DNA of 32,098 bases, taken from contig JBEIDK010000025.1 in the NCBI GenBank assembly GCA_040383485.1, positions 1 to 32,098 on the forward strand, written 5' to 3'. The translations under genes were made by a program, and so were the position numbers. The DNA is from JBEIDK01 sp040383485 (lineage in GTDB: Bacteria; Bacteroidota; Bacteroidia; UBA4408). The stretch's first letter is position 1, and every line of letters begins with the position of its first letter. Shown here piece by piece: positions 5,534-14,714 of the stretch. A model generated the notes under the pieces. It made no database searches, had not been told where the DNA came from, and was given only the letters and a program-made list of their open reading frames with translations.

Positions 5534-7228
5534 TTAAATTCCACTTATTAATTTATCTTTAGGAAACCTGATTTCATAGATATAGGTTATTGTTTTTGAT
5601 TCATGCGATTTTAGTTTTAATTTCCATGATGCTCTTCCTGTATTTTCATCAAATTTTGCACCATCAAGTGTAATGTTTTTGATTACAATTTCTGTTGAAT
5701 TGCTCAATGGCAACATGTCTTCAATGTCAATGTCAATATTACTTTGTTTGGTATTTCTTAAGGTAATACTATAGCTTTGAGTTAGTATTTTGTCGTTGCT
5801 TGTAATTAAGTTCTTATTCTTGTCCTTTAATTTTTTTCTTATTACATCTATACTGTTATCTCTTCCTAAATTAAGGGCTAAAGTATCAGTGTTATTGTTC
5901 ACATTGATATAAGTTTTGCCTACAAAAGATCCATCAAAATAAATTCTAGCATATCCTGGCAATAAATTTAAATCTTCCCAGTTTGTAATCTTTGCCAATA
6001 GAAAAGCGTCTTTATCTAATTTTGGTGCCGCATAAAATTCAAACTCTGCGCTTACGTTTTTCTTTGCAATTGCAACCTGATGATTTTTACCATCGCTAGG
6101 TATAGTATATTTTATGTCAATGTTATAGTCAATTCTGGTTCTATTTTCAAGTATTTGTGTAACATCATATGCTGAGTTTGCAGGTTTTGAATCATCTTGT
6201 GAAAATGTAATTGCTGATGCTGGCATATCACTTAATGCTTCCGAATTATATTTGGGCATTTGTGGTGTTTTTTTAGTTGCTTTTACTTCATTCAAATTAG
6301 TATATGCTTGATAAAAATTTATATAAAAGCTAGTTAATTCAGGCTTATTATTATTGATTGCAGGGTTTCCATTAGAAATTGTCAGCTTAGCTTCATTCCA
6401 ATCAATACCGCTTGTTTGTTGCACATTTGCCTTATGCACAATTGCAATTTCGTTCGAAGTATTACTGGCTTTTATTTCATAGTCTGGAGTCCATCCGGCA
6501 TTTGCAACATAATAGTTGATGGTTAAGCGTCCTTGTAAAACAATTTCTGAACTAATGCTCACAATTACCTGATAAATTGGTTCTTGTGACTTCACAATTT
6601 TAGGTTCATCCACTTTATTTGAAAGTTCTTCAAGTTCAGTATATTTTGCCTCTAGTCTTGCTCTTTCATTATTTAATTTTTGCTCTTCACGTTTTACCTT
6701 CATTAATTCTCCATTAATATTCCCTAAACGTTGTCTTAAATATTCCATAGCATCTTTCAGCATATTAAGTGAGTCTCTCTTAAATTCTCCTTTCATTAAT
6801 CTGTTGCCTAGTAATATATTTTTCTCTAGTTCAAATTGTGTTTTTTTATCTGAATTAGCCATCAAGAAAAAATCTATATCACTTATTGAATCTTCATATG
6901 ATTTAAGCTGTTTTAAAAACTTATTTGTTGTTTTTTTAATTGGTATAATATTTTCATTAGGATACTTAATATTAAAGGAGACATCAAGAATAGTAAAGTT
7001 TCCTTTCCCATTTGCTTGCAACGATTGTTGGTCTAAGTAAGGGCTAACGCCTTCAATAGCAATATTGCTAATGCCTATTGGAATACTTATTTCGGTGCTA
7101 TGAAATAATTGCGCACCTTGTAAATAGATAGTTGCTTTTTCTACTTTAGTTTTGTAAATTTTTTCAGTTATCGCGTTTGAAACTAAACTTGAAAAAAGGA
7201 GAATTGGGATTAAGATTAACTTCTTCAT
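5534..7228 (-). CDS. MuiA-like DUF4139 envelope protein
   Basis: A 564-aa protein with a signal peptide (about 1-19, MKKLILIPILLFSSLVSNA). Residues about 28-110 form the DUF4140 N-terminal domain (VEKATIYLQGAQLFHS is its typical opening). Residues about 100-205 are charged and helical, a likely coiled coil. Residues about 215-560 are the DUF4139 domain, with LTINYYVANAGWTPDYEIKA and, near the end, SNIDIDIEDMLPLS and WKLKLKSHESKTITYIYEI. This is the mucoidy-inhibitor MuiA family, common in Bacteroidota; its molecular role is not established. The length fits the family. A single-gene transcript is likely, since terminators lie on both sides. Confidence 0.9.
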   Translation of the reverse strand: MKKLILIPILLFSSLVSNAITEKIYKTKVEKATIYLQGAQLFHSTEISIPIGISNIAIEGVSPYLDQQSLQANGKGNFTILDVSFNIKYPNENIIPIKKTTNKFLKQLKSYEDSISDIDFFLMANSDKKTQFELEKNILLGNRLMKGEFKRDSLNMLKDAMEYLRQRLGNINGELMKVKREEQKLNNERARLEAKYTELEELSNKVDEPKIVKSQEPIYQVIVSISSEIVLQGRLTINYYVANAGWTPDYEIKASNTSNEIAIVHKANVQQTSGIDWNEAKLTISNGNPAINNNKPELTSFYINFYQAYTNLNEVKATKKTPQMPKYNSEALSDMPASAITFSQDDSKPANSAYDVTQILENRTRIDYNIDIKYTIPSDGKNHQVAIAKKNVSAEFEFYAAPKLDKDAFLLAKITNWEDLNLLPGYARIYFDGSFVGKTYINVNNNTDTLALNLGRDNSIDVIRKKLKDKNKNLITSNDKILTQSYSITLRNTKQSNIDIDIEDMLPLSNSTEIVIKNITLDGAKFDENTGRASWKLKLKSHESKTITYIYEIRFPKDKLISGI

Positions 7229-7292
7229 TTTTATATTATTTTAAATTTATAATGGCATGATGAAGATTAAATTCAAATTCCATAAATGGAAT

Positions 7293-7321
7293 AAAAAAAG
7301 CATCCAATAATTATTGAATGC
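7293..7321 (-). terminator. Terminator after ribBA
   Basis: GCATCCAATAA (7300-7310) pairs with TTATTGAATGC (7311-7321) with one mismatch and a tight apex. On the minus strand it is followed by a run of seven T (7293-7299). It lies just past the ribBA stop codon. Confidence 0.65.
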
Positions 7322-7345
7322 CTTATAAAATTGGTATTATAAAAA

Positions 7346-8566
7346 CTACTTGTTAGAGCCTAATTTTAAGTTGTGACCCATTTTGTCTTTTTTTGTTTTT
7401 AGATAGGATGCGTTGTGTTTGTTCGATGGCACTTCTATAGAAATATTGTCTATAATTTCTAAACCGTAGCCCAACAAGCCAGCACGTTTTTTGGGATTAT
7501 TACTCATCAATTTAATTTTTGAAACACCCAAATCTCTGAGTATTTGTGCGCCAACACCATAATCGCGTTCGTCCATACCAAAACCTAATTCTAAATTTGC
7601 GTCAACAGTATCAAATCCTTCTTCTTGTAATTTATATGCTTTAAGTTTGTTTAGTAAACCTATTCCTCTACCTTCTTGATTCATGTATACAATAACACCT
7701 TTTCCTTCCTTTTCAATCATCCTCATTGCGCTTTGTAATTGCGGTCCACAATCACATCTGCAGCTACCAAAAATATCACCTGTTAAGCATGAAGAGTGAA
7801 CACGAACTAATATTTCTTCATCAATTTTCCAAGTACCTTTTATTAATGCTAAGTGGTCTTGGTCGGTACTTTTTTGTTTATATGCAACTAGATTAAAATC
7901 GCCGAACTCAGTTGGCATTTCAACCGTTACATGTCTAGTAATAAGGCTTTCGATGCTTACTCTGTAAGCAATTAAATCCTTTATAGAAATTATTTTGAGA
8001 TTAAATCTTTTAGCAATCACAAGCAATTGCGGTAACCTTGCCATTGTTCCATCTTCATTTAAAATTTCAACAATAACTCCTGCTGGCTCAAATCCTGCAA
8101 GCTTTGCTAAATCAATTGCAGCTTCTGTATGACCAGCACGTTTTAAGACACCTTCACGCTGCGCTTTTAATGGAAATATGTGGCCTGGCTTGCCAAGTTC
8201 CTCAGGCCTAGTATTTGGATTTATTAATGCTTGTACAGTTTTACTTCTGTCTTGAGCAGAAATCCCCGTTGTGCATCCATGTCCTATCAAATCTACTGAA
8301 ACGGTGAATGGCGTTTCAAATGCTGCGGTATTGCTATGCACCATCATGTTTAATCCAAGCTCATTGCAACGGTCTTCCAAGAGAGGGGCGCAAATCAATC
8401 CTCTGCCGTGTGTAGCCATAAAATTAATTATTTCAGGTGTAGCAGCTCTTGCAGCACAAACAAAATCACCCTCATTTTCGCGGTCTTCGTCGTCAACAAC
8501 AATTATTATTTTACCATTCTTAATATCTTCAATTGCGCTTTCAATTGTATTTAATATTGACGTCAT
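7346..8566 (-). CDS. ribBA: RibBA, bifunctional riboflavin synthesis enzyme
   Basis: A 406-aa fusion of two cytoplasmic riboflavin-pathway enzymes. The N-terminal half is 3,4-dihydroxy-2-butanone 4-phosphate synthase (acts on ribulose 5-phosphate): VDDEDRENEGDFV at about 24-36, THGRGLICAPL at 52-62, RAGHTEA with H146, and VEILNEDG at 166-173. The C-terminal half is GTP cyclohydrolase II: VHSSCLTGDIFGSCRCDCG holds the zinc ligands C260, C271 and C273, followed by MNQEGRGIGLLNKLKAYKLQ. The start is ATG 8566; a TTG seven codons earlier is possible but adds only a non-conserved stretch. A TTTATTTGCGC element on the minus strand just upstream resembles a -7 region with one mismatch. I see no FMN riboswitch. 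Confidence 0.96.
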   Translation of the reverse strand: MTSILNTIESAIEDIKNGKIIIVVDDEDRENEGDFVCAARAATPEIINFMATHGRGLICAPLLEDRCNELGLNMMVHSNTAAFETPFTVSVDLIGHGCTTGISAQDRSKTVQALINPNTRPEELGKPGHIFPLKAQREGVLKRAGHTEAAIDLAKLAGFEPAGVIVEILNEDGTMARLPQLLVIAKRFNLKIISIKDLIAYRVSIESLITRHVTVEMPTEFGDFNLVAYKQKSTDQDHLALIKGTWKIDEEILVRVHSSCLTGDIFGSCRCDCGPQLQSAMRMIEKEGKGVIVYMNQEGRGIGLLNKLKAYKLQEEGFDTVDANLELGFGMDERDYGVGAQILRDLGVSKIKLMSNNPKKRAGLLGYGLEIIDNISIEVPSNKHNASYLKTKKDKMGHNLKLGSNK

Positions 8567-8696
8567 TTGTTTTGTTTGAGTGCGCAAATAAACAAAAAAA
8601 AATCATTTTGTCTATGCTTGATGGCTACTGTTGTTTGATTTTGATTGAAATTTATGCTAGTAATTCTTCAATTTATTTTATTCATTTGATAAATTA

Positions 8697-9236
8697 TTGT
8701 CCTTGACTAATTATTATCATATACTAGAAGTTTCTACCAACGCTTCAACTACAGATATAAAAAAATCTTATAGACGGTTAGCTTTTAAGTATCATCCAGA
8801 TACAAGCGACAATTGGGAGAATACAGCACACTTTAATTTAATTAAAGAAGCATACGAAACGCTTATTGATGCTAATGCTAGGGCTGAATATGATTTACAG
8901 TTATTTTATGGTAAAAGTTTTGTAAATATTAAAAATGACAATCCTGAAGAGCAAAAAAATAATTATAAAAAATATGGTAGTAGCAAAAGAAATCCGACGG
9001 CGGGTAAGTATAAACCACCTGCTAAAACTTCTAAGCAAGTAAAGTTTCCTCAATTCGAAACTTTTATGTTTAGAACCTTATTAAGTTTTGGAATTATTGG
9101 TTTTGTAAACGCAATTAGAGATTTATTTATTCATAAATGGGACGGAATAAATAGCTTGACGGGATTCTTTTTTAGCATCACCTTTACAACTTTGTTAGTC
9201 GTTTCATGGCGCAACTATAAGAAAAGTGATGAGTGA
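8697..9236 (+). CDS. Membrane-anchored J-domain protein
   Basis: A 179-aa protein with a J domain at residues about 3-65: YYHILEVSTNASTTDIKKSY, the diagnostic HPD at 33-35 and EAYETLIDANARAEYD. A basic, glycine/lysine-rich linker follows (about 75-115), then two hydrophobic segments (about 118-135 and 148-165). There is no G/F region, zinc centre or client domain of full DnaJ, so it is a class III co-chaperone that would recruit a DnaK at the inner membrane. Translation must begin at TTG 8697 or TTG 8703, since an in-frame TAA lies at 8661 and no ATG precedes the J domain. Its stop is 1 bp from the convergent stop of the phosphatase gene. Confidence 0.85.
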   Translation: MSLTNYYHILEVSTNASTTDIKKSYRRLAFKYHPDTSDNWENTAHFNLIKEAYETLIDANARAEYDLQLFYGKSFVNIKNDNPEEQKNNYKKYGSSKRNPTAGKYKPPAKTSKQVKFPQFETFMFRTLLSFGIIGFVNAIRDLFIHKWDGINSLTGFFFSITFTTLLVVSWRNYKKSDE

Positions 9237-9237
9237 T

Positions 9238-10482
9238 TTATTTAAATTTTGTTGTTAGCAAAGCAATGTCATCAATATAGCCATTACTTTCTTTAAATTT
9301 ATCCAGAGAGAGCATTATTTGTGCATTAATAGAAGTAACATCTGATTTAAAATTTTTATTGACTACTTTTTTAATGTTATCAACGCCATATTCTTCTTTA
9401 TTGTTGTTGTATTGCTCAACCAATCCATCCGTGTAACAAACCAATAAACTATTATTTGAAACGAATACTAATCCTTCTTTTATTCTTTCAATTTCTTGAA
9501 ACATACCTAATCCTACACAACCGGTAGTTAACGGTAAAACTGTGCCATTTGTGAATAAAAGTGGAGGGTTGTGACCAGCATTTACATAATTTAATACGCG
9601 TGTAACAACGTTATATTTGGCTAAGAATAAGGTAATAAATTTTTCTCCATGTGCATTGCTAAAAACTATATTATTTAAGTCAATTATAATATCCGTTAAG
9701 GTATTATTGTATCGAAACATTGCTCTTAGATTGGCTTGAAAATTTGCCATTAATAAGGCAGCGGAAACTCCTTTTCCAGAAACATCGGCAACACAAAGTG
9801 CATATTCATTTTCATTCAGTTTAATATAATCATAATAATCACCTCCCACTTGCAAATGCGGTTGATAGTAAGCACTAACCTCTAAAAAATTATCATTTGG
9901 TAATTCTCTTGGAAAAAGTAATGTTTGCATTTTACTTGCCAGCTCCAACTCTTTATTAGCACTTAACTGCCTCATGTATTCCTTGGCTAACTTTTTATTC
10001 TCAATGGCAACCACAATAATATTGGTAAAGGTCTGTATAAAAGGTAAATGTTTAATTATCGGACTTATTTCTACCTTATTCTCATCAATATCACCAATTA
10101 ATAAAAATGCCAAGGGTTGTAATTTATGATAAACCGGAATTACAACATCAAATGCTTTTTCTGAACCAGTTGAAATAAAATTTATTTCTGTTATTTCTGT
10201 TATCTTTAATAAGTCTTCTTCAACCTTAATTTTTGAATATTCATCAGGCAAGCCATGTCTGGCAGCGCAATACCAGCCATCGTCATTCACATACAACGCA
10301 ACTTTTCCCATATTCAACTCTTCGATAAGAATAATTAAATAACTTTCGAAAAGCTTATCTACTGTTGCATTATTATTTATAAGCTTTGTAATCTCTAACA
10401 GAGCATTAAGCTTAATCTGCGGTATTTTGCGCTTTAGTAGTTCTGCTTTATTTAATTTATTTTCTAATTCTGTTAATCCCAA
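9238..10482 (-). CDS. GAF-SpoIIE (RsbU-like) serine phosphatase
   Basis: A 414-aa cytoplasmic protein. Residues about 25-165 resemble a GAF sensor domain (YLIILIEELNMGKVALYV, FDVVIPVYHKLQPLAFLLIG). Residues about 160-190 are a helical linker with the typical ASKMQTLLFPRELP. Residues about 195-414 are a PP2C-type SpoIIE phosphatase with its metal-binding motifs intact: VGGDYYDY at 212-219, VADVSGKG, NAGHNPPLL and CYTDGLVEQ. Enzymes of this class dephosphorylate STAS anti-anti-sigma proteins or similar partners; no STAS, kinase or sigma gene is in the window. The start is TTG 10482: an in-frame stop lies about 12 codons upstream and the first ATG is at residue 58, inside the GAF domain. It is divergent from kynU (94 bp). 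Confidence 0.88.
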   Translation of the reverse strand: MGLTELENKLNKAELLKRKIPQIKLNALLEITKLINNNATVDKLFESYLIILIEELNMGKVALYVNDDGWYCAARHGLPDEYSKIKVEEDLLKITEITEINFISTGSEKAFDVVIPVYHKLQPLAFLLIGDIDENKVEISPIIKHLPFIQTFTNIIVVAIENKKLAKEYMRQLSANKELELASKMQTLLFPRELPNDNFLEVSAYYQPHLQVGGDYYDYIKLNENEYALCVADVSGKGVSAALLMANFQANLRAMFRYNNTLTDIIIDLNNIVFSNAHGEKFITLFLAKYNVVTRVLNYVNAGHNPPLLFTNGTVLPLTTGCVGLGMFQEIERIKEGLVFVSNNSLLVCYTDGLVEQYNNNKEEYGVDNIKKVVNKNFKSDVTSINAQIMLSLDKFKESNGYIDDIALLTTKFK

Positions 10483-10576
10483 TGTTATAAATATTGCAAG
10501 TTTTGTACATTCGCAATGTTATAAAATAAAAACAAATTCCATCAGCAAACAATCAATTATATTTTATTAATTAATC

Positions 10577-11842
10577 ATGCAATTAAATTTAAGTGCTGAA
10601 TGCGCAAAAGCGTTAGACGCAACTGACAAACTTTCTTTGTTCAGAAATAAATTTCATATTCCTAAACATAATAACAGCGATGTTGCCTATTTTTGCGGCA
10701 ACTCATTAGGACTTCAACCAAAAATTACAGCTCAATATATAATGCAAGATTTGTTTGATTGGCAAAATTATGGGGTTGAGGGTCATTTCTTAGCAAAAAA
10801 TCCTTGGGTTTCATATCATGAAATACTTACCGATAAAGCAGCTAAGATTGTTGGTGCAAAACCAATTGAGGTTGTGATGATGAACCAGTTAACTTCCAAC
10901 CTACATTTTTTAATGGTTTCATTTTATAGGCCAACTAAAAAAAAGTATAAAATATTAACTGAAGCCAAAGCATTTCCAAGTGACCAATATGCCGTTGAGT
11001 CTCAAGTAAAATTTCATGGTTTTGATCCTCAGGATGCAATAATTGAAATACAGCCAGACGAGGGAACAAATTACATTTCTAATAAAAAAATTATTGATGC
11101 TATTATCTCAAATAAAGATGAATTAGCTTTGGTTTTTATTGGGGGTGTAAACTTTTACACAGGTCAGGTATTTGATATGAAAACTATTGCTGAATGTTGT
11201 AATAAAAATAATATAACTATTGGGTTTGATTTGGCGCATGCTGCCGGTAATGTTAAATTGAATTTGCATGATTGGGATGTTGACTTTGCCGCATGGTGTA
11301 CATATAAATATTTAAATAGCGGACCTGGAAGTGTTGGTGGTGTTTTTGTGCACGAAAAACATGCTACCAATTTTGACTTGCCAAGATTGACTGGATGGTG
11401 GGGACATGACAAATCATCTAGATTTAAAATGGACAAAACTTTTATTCCGATGGAAGGGGCAGAAGGATGGCAACTGAGCAATGCTCCTGTTTTGAGCATG
11501 GCTGCGCATAATGCCGCGTTAGACGTCTTTACTGAAGCAGGAATTGATAACTTAATTGAAAAATCAAAAGCCATGCATGACTATTTAAGGTTTTTAATTG
11601 CAGATGTTATTGTGGAAAGAAATCTTGAAATAATTACACCCGAAAAACAAGAAGAACATGGTTGTCAGCTAAGTATTTTCGCAAAAAGTGATGGCAAAAA
11701 ACTTTTTGATTATCTAACAGAACACGGAGTAGTTACCGATTGGCGCGAGCCAGACGTTATTAGGATGGCCCCTGTACCTTTATACAATTCCTTTTATGAC
11801 ATTTGGAGATTATATCAAGTGCTAAAGGATTATAAAGGTTAA
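10577..11842 (+). CDS. kynU: Kynureninase
   Basis: A 421-aa PLP enzyme that cleaves kynurenine or 3-hydroxykynurenine to (3-hydroxy)anthranilate plus alanine, in tryptophan breakdown or the route to NAD. Visible family motifs are YFCGNSLGLQP at about 38-48, FPSDQYAVESQ at 133-143, the PLP aspartate in IGFDLAHAAGN (D218) and the Schiff-base lysine in WCTYKYLNSGPGS (K244). FIPMEGAEGWQLSNAP and a C-terminal DWREPDVIRMAPVPLYN also match. The length is standard and no key residue is missing. No other kynurenine-pathway gene is nearby, so the pathway is split across the genome. The gap after it (11843-11961) shows nothing notable. Confidence 0.96.
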   Translation: MQLNLSAECAKALDATDKLSLFRNKFHIPKHNNSDVAYFCGNSLGLQPKITAQYIMQDLFDWQNYGVEGHFLAKNPWVSYHEILTDKAAKIVGAKPIEVVMMNQLTSNLHFLMVSFYRPTKKKYKILTEAKAFPSDQYAVESQVKFHGFDPQDAIIEIQPDEGTNYISNKKIIDAIISNKDELALVFIGGVNFYTGQVFDMKTIAECCNKNNITIGFDLAHAAGNVKLNLHDWDVDFAAWCTYKYLNSGPGSVGGVFVHEKHATNFDLPRLTGWWGHDKSSRFKMDKTFIPMEGAEGWQLSNAPVLSMAAHNAALDVFTEAGIDNLIEKSKAMHDYLRFLIADVIVERNLEIITPEKQEEHGCQLSIFAKSDGKKLFDYLTEHGVVTDWREPDVIRMAPVPLYNSFYDIWRLYQVLKDYKG

Positions 11843-11961
11843 TTCATTTAATGGCAAGAAGAATAATGATTTATAGGAAAGGACTTTAAGAATTTACTAG
11901 ACAATTAGCTATTAAAGACCAACAAATCTATTTTGTTTGGATATTAAGTTTTAATAAATAA

Positions 11962-13191
11962 ATGATGCATCTATTATATAATATTTTTATTAAACTTTAC
12001 TTCGTCATTATTTGGTTATTTAGTTTAATAAACAGTAAAGCTAAGTTGTGGATTGATGGTAGAAAAAACTGGAAGCAACCTCTTTCTAAAGCCATACCCA
12101 TAGGGAAATCGATAATATGGATTCATTGTGCTTCATTAGGTGAGTTTGAGCAAGGGAGGACTATAATTGAAGCAATAAAAGTTAAATCTCCAGAAAAATT
12201 TATTCTACTCACTTTTTTTTCCCCTTCGGGATTTGAGGTTAGAAAAAACTATCCTCTTGCCGATTATGTATGTTATTTACCAATAGATTCAAGGAAAAAT
12301 GCAACAACCTTTGTTGATATTATAAAACCTGAATTGGTTATTTTTGTGAAGTATGAATATTGGTTTAATTACCTAATCTATTTAAAGCAAAAGAGCGTAA
12401 AAACAATTTTTGTTTCTGCTATTTTTAATGAAAAACATTATTTCTTTAAATGGTATGGAAAATGGTTCCTAAAACAAGTTAAAAATATTGATTACTTTTT
12501 TGTACAAAACAAGACATCGGAAATAATTTTAAAAAGAAATAACATTACAAATGTTATTGTTGCTGGTGATACTAGGTTTGACCGTGTACTTGAAATTTCA
12601 AAAACTAAAAATGCTGATTCTATAATAGAAGATTTTGCTTTTGGTAAAAAGATATTTATAGCCGGTAGTACTTGGCTGGATGATGAATTACTATTACTTA
12701 AATGTATTGATTTTCTAATTATAAACAACTTGAAATTGGTGATAGCCCCTCATGAAGTTGATAGGAATAATATTGAAAGACTACTTACACAATGGTCAAT
12801 ACATAAGCCACAGTTATACAGTAATGGTAATTCAAATTTATTGTCCAGTAGCAATCTTCTAATTATAGATAGCATTGGAAAATTAATGCATATTTATTCT
12901 TTTGGTTATATGGCTTATATTGGCGGAGGATTTGGTAAAGGAATACACAATATTCTTGAACCTGCAGCTTTTGGCCTGCCAATAGCCTTTGCGGGTAATT
13001 ACTTTAAATTTAGAGAAGCAAAAGAATTGATTGAAAGCAAAGGAGCATTTTGTGTTGAAACTCAAGAAGAGCTTGAGCATTTTGTTTTACTTTGTTTAGA
13101 TACTGAGAATTATCAAACCAAAACAATGATTTGCAGAAATTACATCAAAGAAAATGTTGGAGCAACAAAAAAAATACTAGATATGATTTAA
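11962..13191 (+). CDS. waaA: Kdo transferase (lipid A core)
   Basis: A 409-aa 3-deoxy-D-manno-octulosonic acid transferase (KdtA/WaaA), which adds Kdo from CMP-Kdo to a lipid A precursor at the inner membrane. The N-terminus has a membrane anchor (about 5-25). The glycosyltransferase N-domain follows, with the catalytic base in CASLGEFEQGRT (E61), LTFFSPSGFEV, and PELVIFVKYEYWFNYL. In the C-domain AGSTWLDDE, IAPHEVDR and IGGGFGKGIHNILEPAAFG are the nucleotide-sugar-binding elements. Either ATG 11962 or ATG 11965 can start it. It shares its direction with kynU and mgtE, with gaps of 119 and 131 bp that contain no clear terminators. Confidence 0.95.
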   Translation: MMHLLYNIFIKLYFVIIWLFSLINSKAKLWIDGRKNWKQPLSKAIPIGKSIIWIHCASLGEFEQGRTIIEAIKVKSPEKFILLTFFSPSGFEVRKNYPLADYVCYLPIDSRKNATTFVDIIKPELVIFVKYEYWFNYLIYLKQKSVKTIFVSAIFNEKHYFFKWYGKWFLKQVKNIDYFFVQNKTSEIILKRNNITNVIVAGDTRFDRVLEISKTKNADSIIEDFAFGKKIFIAGSTWLDDELLLLKCIDFLIINNLKLVIAPHEVDRNNIERLLTQWSIHKPQLYSNGNSNLLSSSNLLIIDSIGKLMHIYSFGYMAYIGGGFGKGIHNILEPAAFGLPIAFAGNYFKFREAKELIESKGAFCVETQEELEHFVLLCLDTENYQTKTMICRNYIKENVGATKKILDMI

Positions 13192-13322
13192 AATATTTTC
13201 ATTTGTTTTATTATTTTAATTTAAACTTTAAATAAGATACAGACTATTTTTTGGAAACAGACTAATTCAAATTATTTCGTTTCTTTCGACACATTTTAAT
13301 AAAAAAATTACGTTCAGGTTAT

Positions 13323-14705
13323 ATGTTAGAATTAGCAACTACAGTTCAAAAAATACTTTCATTAATTGAAGATGGTAACATTTCTCAATTGCGTGAAGAA
13401 TTGAATTTATTGCTACCAACAGAGGTTTTTGATTTAATTCAAGAGTGTGAAGTTGATGACCAAAAAAAGATTTTTTCTTTATTAGATATTTCTTTAGCTG
13501 CTGATACTTTCAAATATTTGGAACATGATGTTCAAAATTTTTTTTTGGAGTCATTATCATTTGAAAAAGTTGCGGAGTTACTTAATGAACTTTCTCCTGA
13601 CGACCGTACACAATTTTTAGAAGAGCAACCTGGCGCCGTTGTTACTGAGCTTTTGAAGTTATTATCACCAGAGGAGCGGGAAGTAACCTTATCGTTATTA
13701 GGATTTCCTGAAGAAAGTGTTGGCCGATTAATGACTACCGATTACCTTGCTGTAAAAGAACATTGGACGGTTGAGCAAGTGCTTAGGTATATTAGAAAGT
13801 ATGGTAAATATTCTGAAACCATCAATGTTATATATGTGGTTGATGACCAAGGAGTATTAGTAGACGACATTAAAATTAGGGAGTTTTTATTTGTATCGCC
13901 AGAAACAACTGTTGAAGAAATTATGGACAGAAAATTTCTTGCCTTATCAGTAAATGATGATGAAGAATCTGCCATAATAATTTTTAAAAATAACAATAGA
14001 GTTGCCTTGCCAGTAGTTGATGTAAAAGGTGTTTTGCTTGGTATTGTTACAATTGATGATGTACTGAGGTTGGCAGAAGAAGAATATACCGAAGATATAC
14101 AGAAAATGGGTGGTACAGAGGCTCTTGATGAACCATATATTGACATGCCTATTCAAAAATTGATTCAGAAAAGAGCAGGTTGGTTAATAATTTTATTTCT
14201 AGGGGAATTACTTACTGCTTCTGCAATGGCATTTTTTGAAGATGAAATTGCAAAGGCAGTTGTGTTGGCATTATTTGTTCCTTTAATTATTTCATCTGGA
14301 GGGAATACCGGATCACAGGCTGCCACCTTAATTATTCGTGCAATGGCATTAGGTGAAATAACCATCAAAGATTGGTGGCATGTTATGAAAAGAGAAATAG
14401 TAAGTGGATTTGCGTTAGGACTTATGCTTGGTATTTTGGGTTTTTTGAGAGTGTTTATTTGGACTTTTTTTAGTGATGTATATGGAATACACTGGTTTGG
14501 CGTTGGTTTAACGGTGGGCTTTTCATTAATAGGAGTTGTTCTTTGGGGCTCATTAGCTGGCTCAATGCTTCCGCTTGTATTAAAACGGTTAGGCTTTGAT
14601 CCTGCAGTTTCATCAGCCCCATTTATTGCTACACTTGTAGATGTTACCGGCCTATTAATCTACTTTAGTTTCGCAATATTATTTTTGAAAGGACTACTAT
14701 TGTAA
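13323..14705 (+). CDS. mgtE: Magnesium transporter MgtE
   Basis: A 460-aa Mg2+ channel/transporter of the inner membrane. In order: an N-terminal helical superhelix domain (about 1-130, with LNELSPDDRTQFLEE), a CBS pair (about 135-255, SVGRLMTTDYLAV, TVEEIMDRKFLAL, LGIVTIDDVLRLAEEE), the plug helix, and five membrane helices (about 285-458). The pore region shows ISSGGNTGSQAATLIIRAMALGE, and the last helix TLVDVTGLLIYFSFA. The length is normal. Cytosolic Mg2+ gates this family through the N and CBS domains. No M-box riboswitch is recognisable upstream. It converges on the DUF502 gene with only 9 bp between stops. Confidence 0.96.
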   Translation: MLELATTVQKILSLIEDGNISQLREELNLLLPTEVFDLIQECEVDDQKKIFSLLDISLAADTFKYLEHDVQNFFLESLSFEKVAELLNELSPDDRTQFLEEQPGAVVTELLKLLSPEEREVTLSLLGFPEESVGRLMTTDYLAVKEHWTVEQVLRYIRKYGKYSETINVIYVVDDQGVLVDDIKIREFLFVSPETTVEEIMDRKFLALSVNDDEESAIIIFKNNNRVALPVVDVKGVLLGIVTIDDVLRLAEEEYTEDIQKMGGTEALDEPYIDMPIQKLIQKRAGWLIILFLGELLTASAMAFFEDEIAKAVVLALFVPLIISSGGNTGSQAATLIIRAMALGEITIKDWWHVMKREIVSGFALGLMLGILGFLRVFIWTFFSDVYGIHWFGVGLTVGFSLIGVVLWGSLAGSMLPLVLKRLGFDPAVSSAPFIATLVDVTGLLIYFSFAILFLKGLLL

Positions 14706-14714
14706 ATCCCTATA

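Noticed and set aside
11164..11574. Antisense open frame of about 136 codons inside kynU.
   Set aside because: It is a shadow of a well-conserved enzyme gene and has no independent evidence.
13742..14156. Overlapping antisense open frames inside mgtE.
   Set aside because: They mirror the conserved CBS region; their composition (Ser/Thr- or Asn/Tyr-rich) is as expected for antisense reading.
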